Below, piece after piece: positions 1 through 9,528 of a stretch of 64,000 bases of DNA; positions within the stretch are counted from its first letter, which is position 1, and every line of letters begins with the position of its first letter. The DNA comes from Brevundimonas sp. Lineage in GTDB: Bacteria; Pseudomonadota; Alphaproteobacteria; Caulobacterales; Caulobacteraceae. Location: NCBI RefSeq assembly GCF_030704825.1, contig NZ_JAUYNX010000021.1, positions 1 to 64,000 of the forward strand, in the 5' to 3' direction. Made by a program: the position numbers and the translations under genes. The notes under the pieces were generated by a model. It saw only the letters and a list, made by a program, of their open reading frames with translations. It was not told the DNA's origin and did not search any database.

Positions 1-539
1 TCGCGGGCGCCGGAGGACTGGCGAAGGCGAGCGACGCCGGGATCGAGACAGCGACCGTCGAAAGCAAGCCGTTCGGCAAGGACCGCGAAGCCTTCGAGCG
101 CAAGCTTCATGACGTGCTTGTGGCCCACAATATCGAACTGGTCTGCCTTGCCGGCTTCCTCCGCCTGCTGACACCGTGGTTCGTCAAGCAGTGGGAAGGC
201 CGGATGCTCAACATCCACCCGGCCCTGCTGCCCTCCTATCGCGGGCTGCATACCCACGAGCGCGCGCTGGCCGATGGCGTCAAGATTCACGGCGCGACGG
301 TTCATTTCGTGGTGCCGGAAATGGACTCCGGTCCGATCGTCATGCAGGGCGCGGTCGCGGTGCATGACGACGACACGCCGGACACCCTGGCTGTGCGTGT
401 CCTCGGCGTCGAGCACCGGATTTATCCGGATGCGCTGCGCCTCGTCGCCAGCGGCGGCGCGCGGCTGGAGAACGGCTTCTGCAAGGCCGGAAACGGCAAC
501 AGCGCAGAAGCCGCCCTGATCGTGCCGGCGATTACCTAG
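1..539 (+). CDS. purN: phosphoribosylglycinamide formyltransferase, 5'-truncated by the window edge
   Basis: Third step of purine synthesis: transfers a formyl group from 10-formyl-THF to GAR in the cytoplasm. The frame is open from base 3, so the start lies outside the window; about 178 C-terminal codons remain of a protein that usually has about 200. The catalytic Asn-X-His is present in [12 protein letters not shown] and the catalytic Asp in PEMDSGP; HTHERAL and the closing [10 protein letters not shown] segment are also typical. A GTG at 114 is internal and is not the start. The stop codon overlaps the end of the convergent sugar dehydrogenase gene by 8 bases. Any purM partner would lie upstream, out of view. 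Confidence 0.95.
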   Translation, partial: AGAGGLAKASDAGIETATVESKPFGKDREAFERKLHDVLVAHNIELVCLAGFLRLLTPWFVKQWEGRMLNIHPALLPSYRGLHTHERALADGVKIHGATVHFVVPEMDSGPIVMQGAVAVHDDDTPDTLAVRVLGVEHRIYPDALRLVASGGARLENGFCKAGNGNSAEAALIVPAIT

Positions 540-1857
540 ACGCGGACTTCGCGGCGGGCGTCACGCGCCACACGACATTGCCGACGTCGTCGGCCACCAG
601 CAGGGCGCCGGCGGCGTCGAACTGGACCCCGACCGGCCGGCCCATCGCCTGATCCCGGTCATTGAGGAAGCCGGTCAGAATGTCCTCGGGCCGCCCCGCG
701 GGAACCCCGCCGACGAACGGCACGAAGATGACGCGGTAGCCGTTGCGCGGGGTGCGGTTCCAGGAGCCGTGCTGACCCACGAAGGCCCCGCCGCGGTAGC
801 GCGCCGGGAACAGTCCACCCTCGCCGAAAGTGAGACCCAGCGACGCCGTATGGGAACCCAGGGCGTAATCCGGCTTGAGAGCGCGGGCGACCATGTCCGG
901 ATTGGGCGGTTCGACCCGGGCGTCCACGATCTGGCCGTAATAGCTCCAGGGCCAGCCATAGAAGCCGCCAGGCGTGACCGAGGTCATGTAGTCGGGGACC
1001 AGATCGTTGCCGAGTTCGTCGCGTTCGTTGACCGAAACCCAGAGCACGCCGCTGTCCGGCTGCCAGGCCAGGCCCACCGGGTTGCGCAGGCCCGAGGCGA
1101 AGACCCGGTCGGCGCCGGTGGCGATGTCGATCTCGTGGATGGCGGCGCGCCCGACTTCCTCGTCGAGGCCGTTCTCGCCGATATTGGAGTTCGAACCGAC
1201 GCCGACATACAGCCGGGCCCCGTCCGCGCTGGCGACCAGGCTCTTGGTCCAGTGATGATTCCGGCCGGCGGGCAGTGGCGTCACCCGGCGGGGAGCGGCG
1301 TTGATCCGCGTCTGGCCGGTCCGGTAGGGAAAGGCGACCACGGCGTCGGCGTTGGCGACGTAGAGCGTGTCTCCCACCAGGGCCATGCCAAAGGGCGAGG
1401 TCAGGTTCTCGAGGAAGGCGGTCTTCGTTTCCGCCGTCCCGTCCCCGTCCGCGTCGCGCAACAGGGTGATGCGGTTGGCGCTGGGGGCCTTGGCGCCGGC
1501 CTTCTTCATGAACAGGCCCTGCACCCAGGCGCGCAGCCCGCCCTCCTTGCCCTCGGGCTTGGGCGGGGCGTTGGTCTCGGCGACGAGGATGTCGCCATTG
1601 GGCAGGCGATAGAGCCAGCGCGGATGATCGAGGCCCGAGGCGAAGGCCTGGACCCGGAAGCCCGAAGCCGGGACCGGCGTCTGGCCGGCGGGCCAGCCGA
1701 CCGCCTCGGCGACATTGACGCGCGGGAAGATGGAGGTTTGCGGTTCCGGCAAGGTCGGATTCGGGCCGAAGCCGGCGGCCGGATCCAGCGCCGGCGCGCT
1801 TCCGCAGGCTGCGAGGGCCAGGAACAGAACGGCGGCGGCGGCGGGTCGAATGGTCAT
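532..1857 (-). CDS. PQQ-dependent sugar dehydrogenase-type beta-propeller lipoprotein (sorbosone dehydrogenase-like)
   Basis: 441 aa. Begins with a lipoprotein signal ending in LALAAC (Cys18), so it is probably anchored facing the periplasm. The rest reads as the soluble glucose/sorbosone dehydrogenase beta-propeller fold: [38 protein letters not shown] and [16 protein letters not shown] are signature blades of this family, which oxidises sugars or aldoses with PQQ. The ATG at 1857 is chosen because the signal peptide follows at once and a GGAG lies about 8 bases upstream; the frame stays open further upstream only through GC bias. The exact substrate cannot be read from sequence. Confidence 0.85.
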   Translation of the reverse strand: MTIRPAAAAVLFLALAACGSAPALDPAAGFGPNPTLPEPQTSIFPRVNVAEAVGWPAGQTPVPASGFRVQAFASGLDHPRWLYRLPNGDILVAETNAPPKPEGKEGGLRAWVQGLFMKKAGAKAPSANRITLLRDADGDGTAETKTAFLENLTSPFGMALVGDTLYVANADAVVAFPYRTGQTRINAAPRRVTPLPAGRNHHWTKSLVASADGARLYVGVGSNSNIGENGLDEEVGRAAIHEIDIATGADRVFASGLRNPVGLAWQPDSGVLWVSVNERDELGNDLVPDYMTSVTPGGFYGWPWSYYGQIVDARVEPPNPDMVARALKPDYALGSHTASLGLTFGEGGLFPARYRGGAFVGQHGSWNRTPRNGYRVIFVPFVGGVPAGRPEDILTGFLNDRDQAMGRPVGVQFDAAGALLVADDVGNVVWRVTPAAKSASR

Positions 1858-1916
1858 GGCGAACTCCGGCGATGGGGGAATACCGCAGATACCCGACGGT
1901 TCCCCGCAGGCGCGGT

Positions 1917-2819
1917 TCAGAGCTTCAGCTTGCGCGGGGGGCGGATGCGGCGAAACCGCGCCTCGATGAAGGAAAAGGCTCCGAAGGCGACGAAGCCCAG
2001 GGCCCCGGCGATCAGAACCCAGGAACCGGCCGGCTGGCGCTCCACGGCCTCCAGCGCCGCGCCGAGGCTGGTTACGTCCGACGCCTTCGACCTGAGACCG
2101 GCGATCACGACAAGGACGGCCAGCGGGAGATAGGCCAGGCCCCGGGCGACGTGGCCGATGCGGGCCAGCGGGGCCACGCGGCGACAGGTCTTTTCCGAAC
2201 AGGCTAGATACCGGGTGAAGTCCTCGCGCCACGCCTTGACGATATTTCCCGCCCCCGTGCCGAAGATGAGCAGTCCTCCGACGACCAGCAGCCAGTTTCC
2301 GAACGGGAGGGACAGTACGGTGGCGGCTTGTTCGCGACTGCGCTCCACGCCCTCGGCCGCCGGATCGGCGCCGGGGGCGTGAACCAGGAGGCTGAAGGCC
2401 GCGAAGGACAGGGCCGCATAGCTGAGGCCGCTGAACCCCTGGCTCAGGCGGGTGCGGAGACCGTGGCCGGACACGCCCTCATGGTCGGCGTCAAAGACGG
2501 TTTGCAGCAGCCGCCACATCACGAAGGCGGTCAGCCCCAGACCGATCAGGAACATCCATAGCCGACCCAGCGGGCGCACGGCCAGCCAGTCGAGCGCGCC
2601 CTTGATCCCGACCGTGTCCCCGATCACCTCGACCGCGGCCAGCAGGATCAACATCCCGGCGGACAGATAGACGAACCCCCGGGCGCCGTAGCCCAGACGC
2701 GCCGCCAGTTCGAGCAGGTCGCGCAGGGGCGGGACCCGGCGCAGCAGGGACGATCGACGGCGCCCCTGCTCGCCCAGGTTGGCCAGGCGGCGGCGAAGCA
2801 GGGCGAGGGGACTGGGCAC
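1917..2819 (-). CDS. DUF1206 family integral membrane protein
   Basis: About 300 aa from a GTG start. Contains roughly six hydrophobic segments arranged as three similar pairs, each beginning with a G-x-G/A-R-G-x-x-Y signature ([42 protein letters not shown]). That three-fold repeat defines DUF1206, whose function is unknown. The start is uncertain: GTG 2819 is the last start before the conserved part, and the upstream frame looks non-coding. It is transcribed divergently from the ABC exporter operon, with about 100 bp between them, and lies 59 bp upstream of the sugar dehydrogenase gene on the same strand. Confidence 0.75.
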   Translation of the reverse strand: MPSPLALLRRRLANLGEQGRRRSSLLRRVPPLRDLLELAARLGYGARGFVYLSAGMLILLAAVEVIGDTVGIKGALDWLAVRPLGRLWMFLIGLGLTAFVMWRLLQTVFDADHEGVSGHGLRTRLSQGFSGLSYAALSFAAFSLLVHAPGADPAAEGVERSREQAATVLSLPFGNWLLVVGGLLIFGTGAGNIVKAWREDFTRYLACSEKTCRRVAPLARIGHVARGLAYLPLAVLVVIAGLRSKASDVTSLGAALEAVERQPAGSWVLIAGALGFVAFGAFSFIEARFRRIRPPRKLKL

Positions 2820-2922
2820 GGCGACGGTAACTCGCGGCCGGGAATATGGCTCCGCTGTTCGATCCCCGCCCTTGAGGTGCGACAGGCGGACGCATATCTG
2901 CCTGCCTCTCGGGAGGGCGCGC

Positions 2923-3863
<941 letters not shown>

Positions 3864-3867
<4 letters not shown>

Positions 3868-4640
3868 ACTCGCTGACCTTCAACGGCCACGGCGTCTGGG
3901 CCATCTACAAGTTCGAGATGGCGCGGGCCATCCGCACCATCTGGCAGTCGGTCGTCACCCCGGTGATCACCACGGCGCTGTATTTCGTCGTCTTCGGCTC
4001 GGCCATCGGCAGCCGGATGACCGAGATCGACGGCGTGCCTTACGGCGCCTTCATCGTGCCCGGCCTGATCATGCTGAGTCTGTTCACCCAGTCGATCTTC
4101 AACGCCTCGTTCGGCATCTATTTCCCGAAATTCACCGGCACCATCTACGAACTGCTGTCCGCGCCGGTATCGCCGCTCGAGATCGTCATCGCCTATGTCG
4201 GGGCGGCAGCGACCAAGTCGGCGGTGCTGGGGCTGATCATCCTGGCCACGGCGGCCTTCTTCGTGCCGCTGCGGATTCTGCATCCCGTCGAGATGCTGGC
4301 CTTCCTGATCCTGATCTCGACGACCTTCAGCCTGTTCGGCTTTATCATCGGCATCTGGGCCGACGGCTTCGAACAGCTGCAGATGATCCCCATGCTGGTG
4401 GTCACGCCCCTGACCTTCCTGGGCGGATCCTTCTATTCGATCGACATGCTGCCGCCGGCCTGGCGGACGGTGACCCTGTTCAATCCGGTGGTCTATCTGA
4501 TCTCGGGCTTTCGCTGGACCTTCTACGGCAGCGGCGACGTCGGCATCGGGGCCAGTCTGGCGGCGACCCTGGGCTTCCTGTTCGTCTGTCTCGCCATCGT
4601 GGGCTGGATGTTCAGGACCGGTTATCGCCTGAAGAACTGA
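3864..4640 (+). CDS. ABC-2 type exporter, permease subunit
   Basis: 258 aa with about six membrane helices and the ABC-2 membrane signature near the C-terminus ([17 protein letters not shown] followed by [13 protein letters not shown]). It forms the channel half of the exporter with the preceding ATPase; the four-base ATGA overlap fixes the start. An amphipathic N-terminus ([17 protein letters not shown]) is usual for this family. Nothing in the next gene suggests a third component, so the system is probably a simple homodimeric permease plus ATPase. Confidence 0.92.
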
Positions 4641-4739
4641 GGTCTTCAGATTGGGGCCACGAAAGGGGCCAGATCGGCGGACACCTTGGCCGCCCTCCGC
4701 GTTTGATGAAGCGCGCCGGCGACCGGCGCGGGAGTTTCC

Positions 4740-5702
4740 ATGTCCACCGACGCCGACAAACCGCTGAACGGGGCGACAGAGCCCTTCCGCCGTCCCGTGA
4801 TCTGGGGCCGGCCGCCCCAGACCGTGTTCCGCGCCGGACCGCTGCCGAAGGGCGAGCGCCTGCCGCCCCTGCCCGAACCGCCGCGTGAATCGCAGGTGAG
4901 GCCGCCACGGGCGGTGGGACAAGGCATTCTCAGCGGATCGATGATTCCCCGCGCCGCGCCCCGGCCTGCTCCGCAAGCCCTGACGACGGAAACGCCCGTC
5001 GTCCCCCCGCCCGAAGCCCGGCCGGAACCCGCCCCGCGTCCGGTTCCGACCCTCCACGCGTCCGACCCCGATCTGACCGTTCGACCCCTGCCCCCGCTCG
5101 AGCCCGGACCCACGAAGCCGGTCGCCGCGCTGCAACTCGAGGCGCTGCCGGCCTTCCAGCCGGCCGTCCGGGACGAACCGGAGCCCGCGAGGGCCCCGGC
5201 TCCGGCCGCTTTCCGGACGGAACGAGCGGCGCCGGGGCGAAAGCTCCTTTATGGAGGCGTCGCCGCCGGCGCGGTCGCCGTACTCGCCCTCGGCGGCTGG
5301 ATGTTGACCCGGCCTCCGGCGGATGCGCCGGTCCCGGCCGGATCCGCTTCACCGCCGGCCGTCGAAACCGCCGTCGCGCCGCCCGCGGCCTCCCCGCCGA
5401 CCGTCGTGGCGACGCCGACGCCGGAGCCGGCCCCCCGGCTCGAACCCGTCACGCCCATTCCAGCCCCCGCCAGGCTCGCGCCGGCCCGGATTCCTGCGCC
5501 CACGCCGGTGCGCGAGACGTCGCCCGCCGCGACACGCCCTGCTCAGCCGCCGCCAGCGGAAGCGCCGGCCCCGACGATCGCGCCCGCACCATTGATCGAG
5601 ATCGCGCCGGCTCCGCCCGCAGGCCCGCCGCCGACCGAGGCCGAACGTCCGTCCGCCGATCCGGACGCGCCCATCGCGACGCGGCCCCAGCCGATCGGCT
5701 GA
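4740..5702 (+). CDS. proline/alanine-rich single-pass membrane protein, function unknown
   Basis: 320 aa. Extremely rich in Pro and Ala, with one hydrophobic helix (YGGVAAGAVAVLALGGWML) at about residues 170-190; low-complexity PAP/APTP tracts flank it on both sides. The design resembles periplasm-spanning spacer regions, but no known domain is visible. An 8-bp hairpin (4712-4730) sits directly before the start. The next gene is convergent and ends 5 bases away. Composition alone could also produce such a frame by chance, but the clean helix, the GGGAG before the ATG and the absence of a better frame argue that it is real. Confidence 0.6.
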   Translation: MSTDADKPLNGATEPFRRPVIWGRPPQTVFRAGPLPKGERLPPLPEPPRESQVRPPRAVGQGILSGSMIPRAAPRPAPQALTTETPVVPPPEARPEPAPRPVPTLHASDPDLTVRPLPPLEPGPTKPVAALQLEALPAFQPAVRDEPEPARAPAPAAFRTERAAPGRKLLYGGVAAGAVAVLALGGWMLTRPPADAPVPAGSASPPAVETAVAPPAASPPTVVATPTPEPAPRLEPVTPIPAPARLAPARIPAPTPVRETSPAATRPAQPPPAEAPAPTIAPAPLIEIAPAPPAGPPPTEAERPSADPDAPIATRPQPIG

Positions 5703-5707
5703 GGCGT

Positions 5708-6085
5708 CTAGCGAATGGCGACGTAGCCGCGCTCGACCATGTGGCGCAAACCCTCGTAGGCCTCGGCCAGTTCCTCGTAGGCCGTTCGAGCCGACGTCAG
5801 ACGGGCGATCTGATCGGGCGTCGAGGGCGCGCCCGACTCCGACTGACGCAGCCCCTCGGCCGCCCATTTCCCCCGCGCCGTGGCGGCCAGGATCGCCAGA
5901 CGCTGGAAGGTCGCCGCATCCACCTTCGGCAACATCTGGCCGAGAACCTCGCGGTTGGCGACGAAGGCCGAATAATCGATCTGCTCCAGCAGACCGCGCA
6001 GCCGTCGCTGCTCCTGCGGATCCGTGTCCTGGGGCTCGAAATGATCGCGCTGTCGGCGGTAGCTGGACGTCTGGATGGTCGACAT
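5708..6085 (-). CDS. hypothetical protein, helical, 125 aa
   Basis: A charged, mostly helical soluble protein with no signal or membrane segment. The N-terminus is polar (RRQRDHFEPQDTDPQEQRR), the middle has an amphipathic stretch (FQRLAILAATARGKWAAEGL) and the end carries a helix with LAEAYEGLRHMVERGY. I do not recognise the family. The start ATG at 6085 has a GGAGAGG-like site a few bases upstream. It converges on the proline-rich membrane gene and diverges from the ArsR operon. Confidence 0.6.
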   Translation of the reverse strand: MSTIQTSSYRRQRDHFEPQDTDPQEQRRLRGLLEQIDYSAFVANREVLGQMLPKVDAATFQRLAILAATARGKWAAEGLRQSESGAPSTPDQIARLTSARTAYEELAEAYEGLRHMVERGYVAIR

Positions 6086-6192
6086 CTCGCCTCTCCGGAA
6101 TGGGGAGCACCAGCGTGCGCCGCGCCGATTAACGCGCCGTTATCCCTGTTCTCTCCGCGTGGGCTTGCGTGCCTCCATCCGGCTTGATACTT

Positions 6193-6204
6193 AAGCAGAT
6201 GCTT
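6193..6204. promoter_or_regulatory. inverted repeat over the arsR-type start codon, candidate auto-operator
   Basis: AAGCA-GA-TGCTT is a perfect 5-bp inverted repeat with a 2-base spacer, and the ATG of the regulator (6199) lies inside it. Small winged-helix ArsR regulators commonly bind such dyads at their own promoters. The second ArsR-SRPBCC operon in this window has a different palindrome in the same position relative to its start. The operator role is an inference. Confidence 0.4.
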
Positions 6205-6546
6205 CAGCATCAAGCGCCGCTCGATCTCGCCTTCCAGGCGCTGTCCGATCCGACCCGGCGGGCCATGGTCGAGCGCCTGTCGCGGGGACCGGCCTCGGTC
6301 AGCGAGCTGGCGGCGCCCTTCCCGATGTCGATGTCGGCAGTGGCGCAGCACCTGAAAATTCTCGAGGCGTCGGGCTTGGTCGCCTCGGAGAAGACGGGGC
6401 GGGTCCGGACCTGCCGCATCGAGGCCCAGGCTCTCAGCGCCGCCGAACGCTGGATCAACGAGCGCCGGAAGTCGGTCGAACGCAGTCTGGACCGGCTGGG
6501 CGCTTTTCTGAACGAAACCCGGGACGAAGAGGAGTTTCCGAAATGA
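6199..6546 (+). CDS. ArsR-family winged-helix regulator of the SRPBCC/GST operon
   Basis: 115 aa. Classic ArsR layout: LAFQALSDPTRRAMVERL opens the domain and a helix-turn-helix follows (VSELAAPFPMSMSAVAQHLKIL), then the wing (EKTGRVRTCRI). No metal-binding cysteine pair is present, so it is not an arsenic sensor of the classical type; this subgroup is usually found in front of AHSA1/SRPBCC genes. The ATG at 6199 is preferred over an in-frame ATG at 6169 because homologues begin with a short MLxHQ-type leader. Its stop overlaps the next start by ATGA, making it the first gene of a five-gene operon. Confidence 0.9.
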   Translation: MLQHQAPLDLAFQALSDPTRRAMVERLSRGPASVSELAAPFPMSMSAVAQHLKILEASGLVASEKTGRVRTCRIEAQALSAAERWINERRKSVERSLDRLGAFLNETRDEEEFPK

Positions 6547-7034
6547 CCGCCGCCGCCCGCACCTCGGTCGCGCACGGGACCTTCACGGTCGAGCGTCGCT
6601 ACGACGCCTCGCCCGCCCGCGTGTTCCGCGCCCATTCGGATCCTGCCGCCTTCCGTCGCTGGTTCGCCGAGGGCGATAACTGGACGATCCATGAATGGAC
6701 GCAGGACTTCCGCGTCGGCGGCCATTTCGGCGGCCGCTTCCGTTTCGGCGACGAGAGCAACGACACCTGGTTCAACGACACCGAATACCTGGACATCGTC
6801 GAGGACCGGCGGATCATCCTTTCCTACGTCATGGGCCGTGTGGCGGGCGGGGAGAAGCAACGCGCCTCCGCCTCGCTCGCGACCACCGAACTGATCGCCG
6901 ACGGTTCCGGGACGCGCCTGATTTATACGGAGCAGGGGGCCTTCTTCGAGGGAGCCGACGACATCGCCGAGCGCGAACACGGCTGCACCGCCATGCTGGA
7001 AGCCCTGGGCCGGGAACTGGAGGCGCACCCATGA
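6543..7034 (+). CDS. SRPBCC (AHSA1-like) domain protein
   Basis: 163 aa single-domain START-like lipid/ligand-binding fold: FTVERRYDASPARVFRAHSDPAAFRRWF at the start is the diagnostic segment and TRLIYTEQGAFFEG the C-terminal one. Such proteins bind hydrophobic ligands in a helix-grip cavity; their in vivo ligands are mostly unknown. Translationally coupled to the ArsR gene upstream and to the reductase-like gene downstream, both through ATGA overlaps. It resembles the second SRPBCC of this operon (7690-8154), which suggests an old duplication. Confidence 0.88.
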   Translation: MTAAARTSVAHGTFTVERRYDASPARVFRAHSDPAAFRRWFAEGDNWTIHEWTQDFRVGGHFGGRFRFGDESNDTWFNDTEYLDIVEDRRIILSYVMGRVAGGEKQRASASLATTELIADGSGTRLIYTEQGAFFEGADDIAEREHGCTAMLEALGRELEAHP

Positions 7035-7693
7035 CCGGCAAGGTGCGCGTCGACGCTTTCAGCGTCTCGGTCGACGGGTTCGGTGCCGGACCCGACCAGA
7101 GCCTCGCCCATCCCCTGGGCGTGGGCGGAGAAGGGCTGCATCACTGGTTCTATCCGACCGAAACCTTCCGGACGCTCTTCGGCCAGTCCGCGGGCGAGAC
7201 GGGCGTGGACAACGACTTCGCGACCCGCAGCATGGAGGGGATGGGCGCATGGATCATGGGCCGGAACATGTTCGCACCGAGCCGGGGAGACTGGCCCGAC
7301 GACGGCTGGAGGGGCTGGTGGGGCGCCGAGCCGCCCTATCACGTGCCCGTCCTGGTGCTGACGCATCACGCCCGCGAGCCGATCGAGATGGAGGGCGGCA
7401 CGGTCTTCCACTTCGAGACCGGGGGCATCGAGGCGGCGCTCGAGAAGGCGCGGGCGTTCGCGGGCGACAAGGACATCCGCATCGGCGGCGGCGCGGAAAC
7501 CGTCCGGCAGTATCTGAAGGCCGGGCTGATCGACCGGATGCATGTGGCCATCTCTCCGGTGGTGTTGGGCCGGGGCGAGCCGCTATGGGACGGCCTGGAC
7601 CTGCCGGCTCTCGGCTATGAAATCGCCTCCAGCACAGCGGGCGAGCGGGCGACCCATCTGATCCTGACCCGCGCGTTGGAGAGGCGGCCGTGA
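7031..7693 (+). CDS. dihydrofolate reductase/RibD C-terminal-like protein
   Basis: 220 aa. Has the RibD_C/DHFR-like fold: VDAFSVSVDGFGAG at the N-terminus, AWIMGRNMF, then VLTHHAREPI and the nucleotide-binding GGGAETVRQYLKAGLID. Family members are NADPH-dependent reductases of pterin or flavin precursors, or stand-alone proteins of unknown substrate in ArsR operons. There is no deaminase domain, so it is not a full RibD. It starts inside the ATGA overlap with the previous gene, and its own stop overlaps the GTG start of the next. Confidence 0.85.
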   Translation: MTGKVRVDAFSVSVDGFGAGPDQSLAHPLGVGGEGLHHWFYPTETFRTLFGQSAGETGVDNDFATRSMEGMGAWIMGRNMFAPSRGDWPDDGWRGWWGAEPPYHVPVLVLTHHAREPIEMEGGTVFHFETGGIEAALEKARAFAGDKDIRIGGGAETVRQYLKAGLIDRMHVAISPVVLGRGEPLWDGLDLPALGYEIASSTAGERATHLILTRALERRP

Positions 7694-8154
7694 GCGACCT
7701 GTTCTTCGGGGCCTTCGCCATCGTCCGCCGCTATGACGCCCGGCCGGAGCGCGTGTTCCGGGCCTTCGCCGACCGTGAGATCAAGCAGCGCTGGCTGGGC
7801 TGCGAAGAGGTCAGCGCGCCAGTGATCGAGCGGCTGGATTTCGAAGTCGGCGGTCGCGAGATCAGCCGCGGCGGCGGCGAGGACGGCGCCGAGCACCTGT
7901 TCGAAGGGACCTACCTCGACATCGTCGACGGGCGCCGCTTCGTGTTCGCCTTCGTCATGCATGTCGGCGGCCGAAAGATCTCGGCCTCGCTGGGGACCGT
8001 CGAATTCACGCCGGACGGCGAGGGGACGGTCCTGACCTTCAACGAGCAGGGCGTCTATTTCGGCGAGGACGGCTGGGCGGGGCGCGAGGAGGGCACGGCC
8101 GCCGGGCTGGATCAACTGGGCGTCTGGCTGGCGTCGCAACAGAAGGACGCCTGA
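7690..8154 (+). CDS. second SRPBCC (AHSA1-like) protein of the operon
   Basis: 154 aa from a GTG start within a GTGA overlap. Same fold as the protein at 6543: AIVRRYDARPERVFRAFADREIKQRWL opens it and TVLTFNEQGVYFGED closes it. Two paralogous START-like proteins in one operon, separated by a reductase-like gene, suggest either two ligands or a heterodimer; nothing in the sequence decides between these. Confidence 0.87.
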   Translation: MSDLFFGAFAIVRRYDARPERVFRAFADREIKQRWLGCEEVSAPVIERLDFEVGGREISRGGGEDGAEHLFEGTYLDIVDGRRFVFAFVMHVGGRKISASLGTVEFTPDGEGTVLTFNEQGVYFGEDGWAGREEGTAAGLDQLGVWLASQQKDA

Positions 8155-8810
8155 TGATGACGCTGCATCTCTGGTCCCATCCCTACGCCGCCTACGGCCA
8201 GAAGGCTTCGGTGGCGCTGTACGAGCTGAACCTGCCGTTCGAGCTTCGGCTGGTCGACGCGGCCGACGAGGCCGGCATGGCGGCTTTTCGCGCCGTCTCG
8301 CCCTTCGGCAAGATGCCTGTCCTGGTCGACGGCAATCGCCGCGTCGTCGAATCCAGCATCGTCATCGAATATCTGGACCGGCTGGCCGGCGGCGGGCGGC
8401 TGATACCCGGCGATCCCGAGACGGCCCTGGAGGCGCGTTTGATCGACCGCATCGTGGACACCTATGTCGGCGGGCCGATGAACCGCATCATTCCGCGCAA
8501 ATTCCGGCCCGCCGGGAACGAGGATCCCTGGGGCGACGCCCAGGACGAAGTCGTTCTGGCGGCGGGCTGGGACTGGCTGGAGGATCGGTTGGCGGATGAC
8601 CGGACCTGGGGTGCGGGCGAGGCTTTCACCCTGGCCGATTGCTGCGCGGCGCCGATCCTGACCTATGCCCGGCGGCTGGTTCCATTCGGCGACCGGCCGC
8701 GACTGCGGGCCTGGCACGGTCGCCTGATGGAGCGCGCGTCATTCGTCAGGGCGCTGGAGGACGCGGCCCCCTATGGCGACCTGATGCCGGCGCCACCGCC
8801 GCGGGACTAG
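8154..8810 (+). CDS. glutathione S-transferase family protein
   Basis: 218 aa. N-terminal thioredoxin-like domain (LHLWSHPYAAYGQKASVALYELNLPFE; the cis-Pro region KMPVLVDGNRRVVESSIVIEYL) and an all-helical C-terminal domain with FTLADCCAAPILTY, matching the GST capping motif. The putative activating residue is a Ser or Tyr in the first loop. Last gene of the ArsR operon, overlapping its neighbour by TGATG. Its stop overlaps the convergent zinc-finger gene by four bases. Confidence 0.9.
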   Translation: MMTLHLWSHPYAAYGQKASVALYELNLPFELRLVDAADEAGMAAFRAVSPFGKMPVLVDGNRRVVESSIVIEYLDRLAGGGRLIPGDPETALEARLIDRIVDTYVGGPMNRIIPRKFRPAGNEDPWGDAQDEVVLAAGWDWLEDRLADDRTWGAGEAFTLADCCAAPILTYARRLVPFGDRPRLRAWHGRLMERASFVRALEDAAPYGDLMPAPPPRD

Positions 8811-9046
8811 TGCGCCTCAGGCGGTCGGGCGGCGGGACTCAGGTATTCGTTCTCGGGCTTCGGGCGGGCGTCGAGCACGAACCGGCGGTCGCAATAGGCG
8901 CACTCGACGAAGTCCGCGCCGCCCATGTCCATATAGACCAGCGGATGGCCGAGGGCCCCGCCGCCCCCGTCGCAGGCCACGCGCCTGGTCGGGACCACGA
9001 TGGCTTCGGGGGGGGGAATGATCGCATCGGCGTGGCGCGGCGGCAT
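8807..9046 (-). CDS. small zf-CHCC zinc-finger protein (NDUFS6-like)
   Basis: 79 aa. Contains the full Cys-His-Cys-Cys set: C25, H34 (in GHPLVYMDM), C49 and C52 (VECAYCDRRFVL). This is the zf-CHCC family, related to the NDUFS6 accessory subunit of mitochondrial complex I and common as a stand-alone protein in alphaproteobacteria, where a link to complex I is suspected. The ATG at 9046 starts directly before the conserved part; the longer frame upstream is compositional. Confidence 0.82.
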   Translation of the reverse strand: MPPRHADAIIPPPEAIVVPTRRVACDGGGGALGHPLVYMDMGGADFVECAYCDRRFVLDARPKPENEYLSPAARPPEAH

Positions 9047-9108
9047 GGGCGACCCTGACTGGTGACGACTTCTGTCGGCCGACTCCCTAGAAGGCCGGCC
9101 GCCCGGCG

Positions 9109-9363
9109 TCAAACCGTCTGCGGGCCGCGGCGGAAGACCCGGTCGAACAGGGCCTTGCGCTTGCGGAACAGGGACCAGCCCAGACAGCCGGCGGCCACCC
9201 ACAGGCCGATCTCGCCGATCACCGCGGCCGGGCCGCCGATCAGCAGCGCCTCGCGCATCGGCACGTCGCCCATCTTGGTCAGCACGACCATGGCGGTGAA
9301 GGTCCCGTAGCCCAGCAGACAAGCCGCGAAGGCGGTCCAGCCGATCATTCTGGTGCGGTTCAT
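9109..9363 (-). CDS. small two-helix membrane protein, function unknown
   Basis: 84 aa with two hydrophobic helices (GWTAFAACLLGYGTFTAMVV and IGGPAAVIGEIGLWVAAGCL) and a basic tail (RKRKALFDRVFRRG). The start ATG at 9363 has a GGAG about 10 bases upstream; an earlier in-frame ATG at 9432 would add a stretch without clear protein character. Not recognised as a named family. Confidence 0.6.
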   Translation of the reverse strand: MNRTRMIGWTAFAACLLGYGTFTAMVVLTKMGDVPMREALLIGGPAAVIGEIGLWVAAGCLGWSLFRKRKALFDRVFRRGPQTV

Positions 9364-9528
9364 CGTTTCAACTCCGTCAAGCAAGCTGTTCATAATGACA
9401 AGCACGCTAGACATCACCGGAAACGATGTCAAGCGTCATTGACACGAGCGTTCGACGATGGCGGCAGCGGGCTTGGCGGCGACGTGGGGCGCGCCTACCT
9501 AGGCCGGTCATCGATCGAAAGCCGCCGC

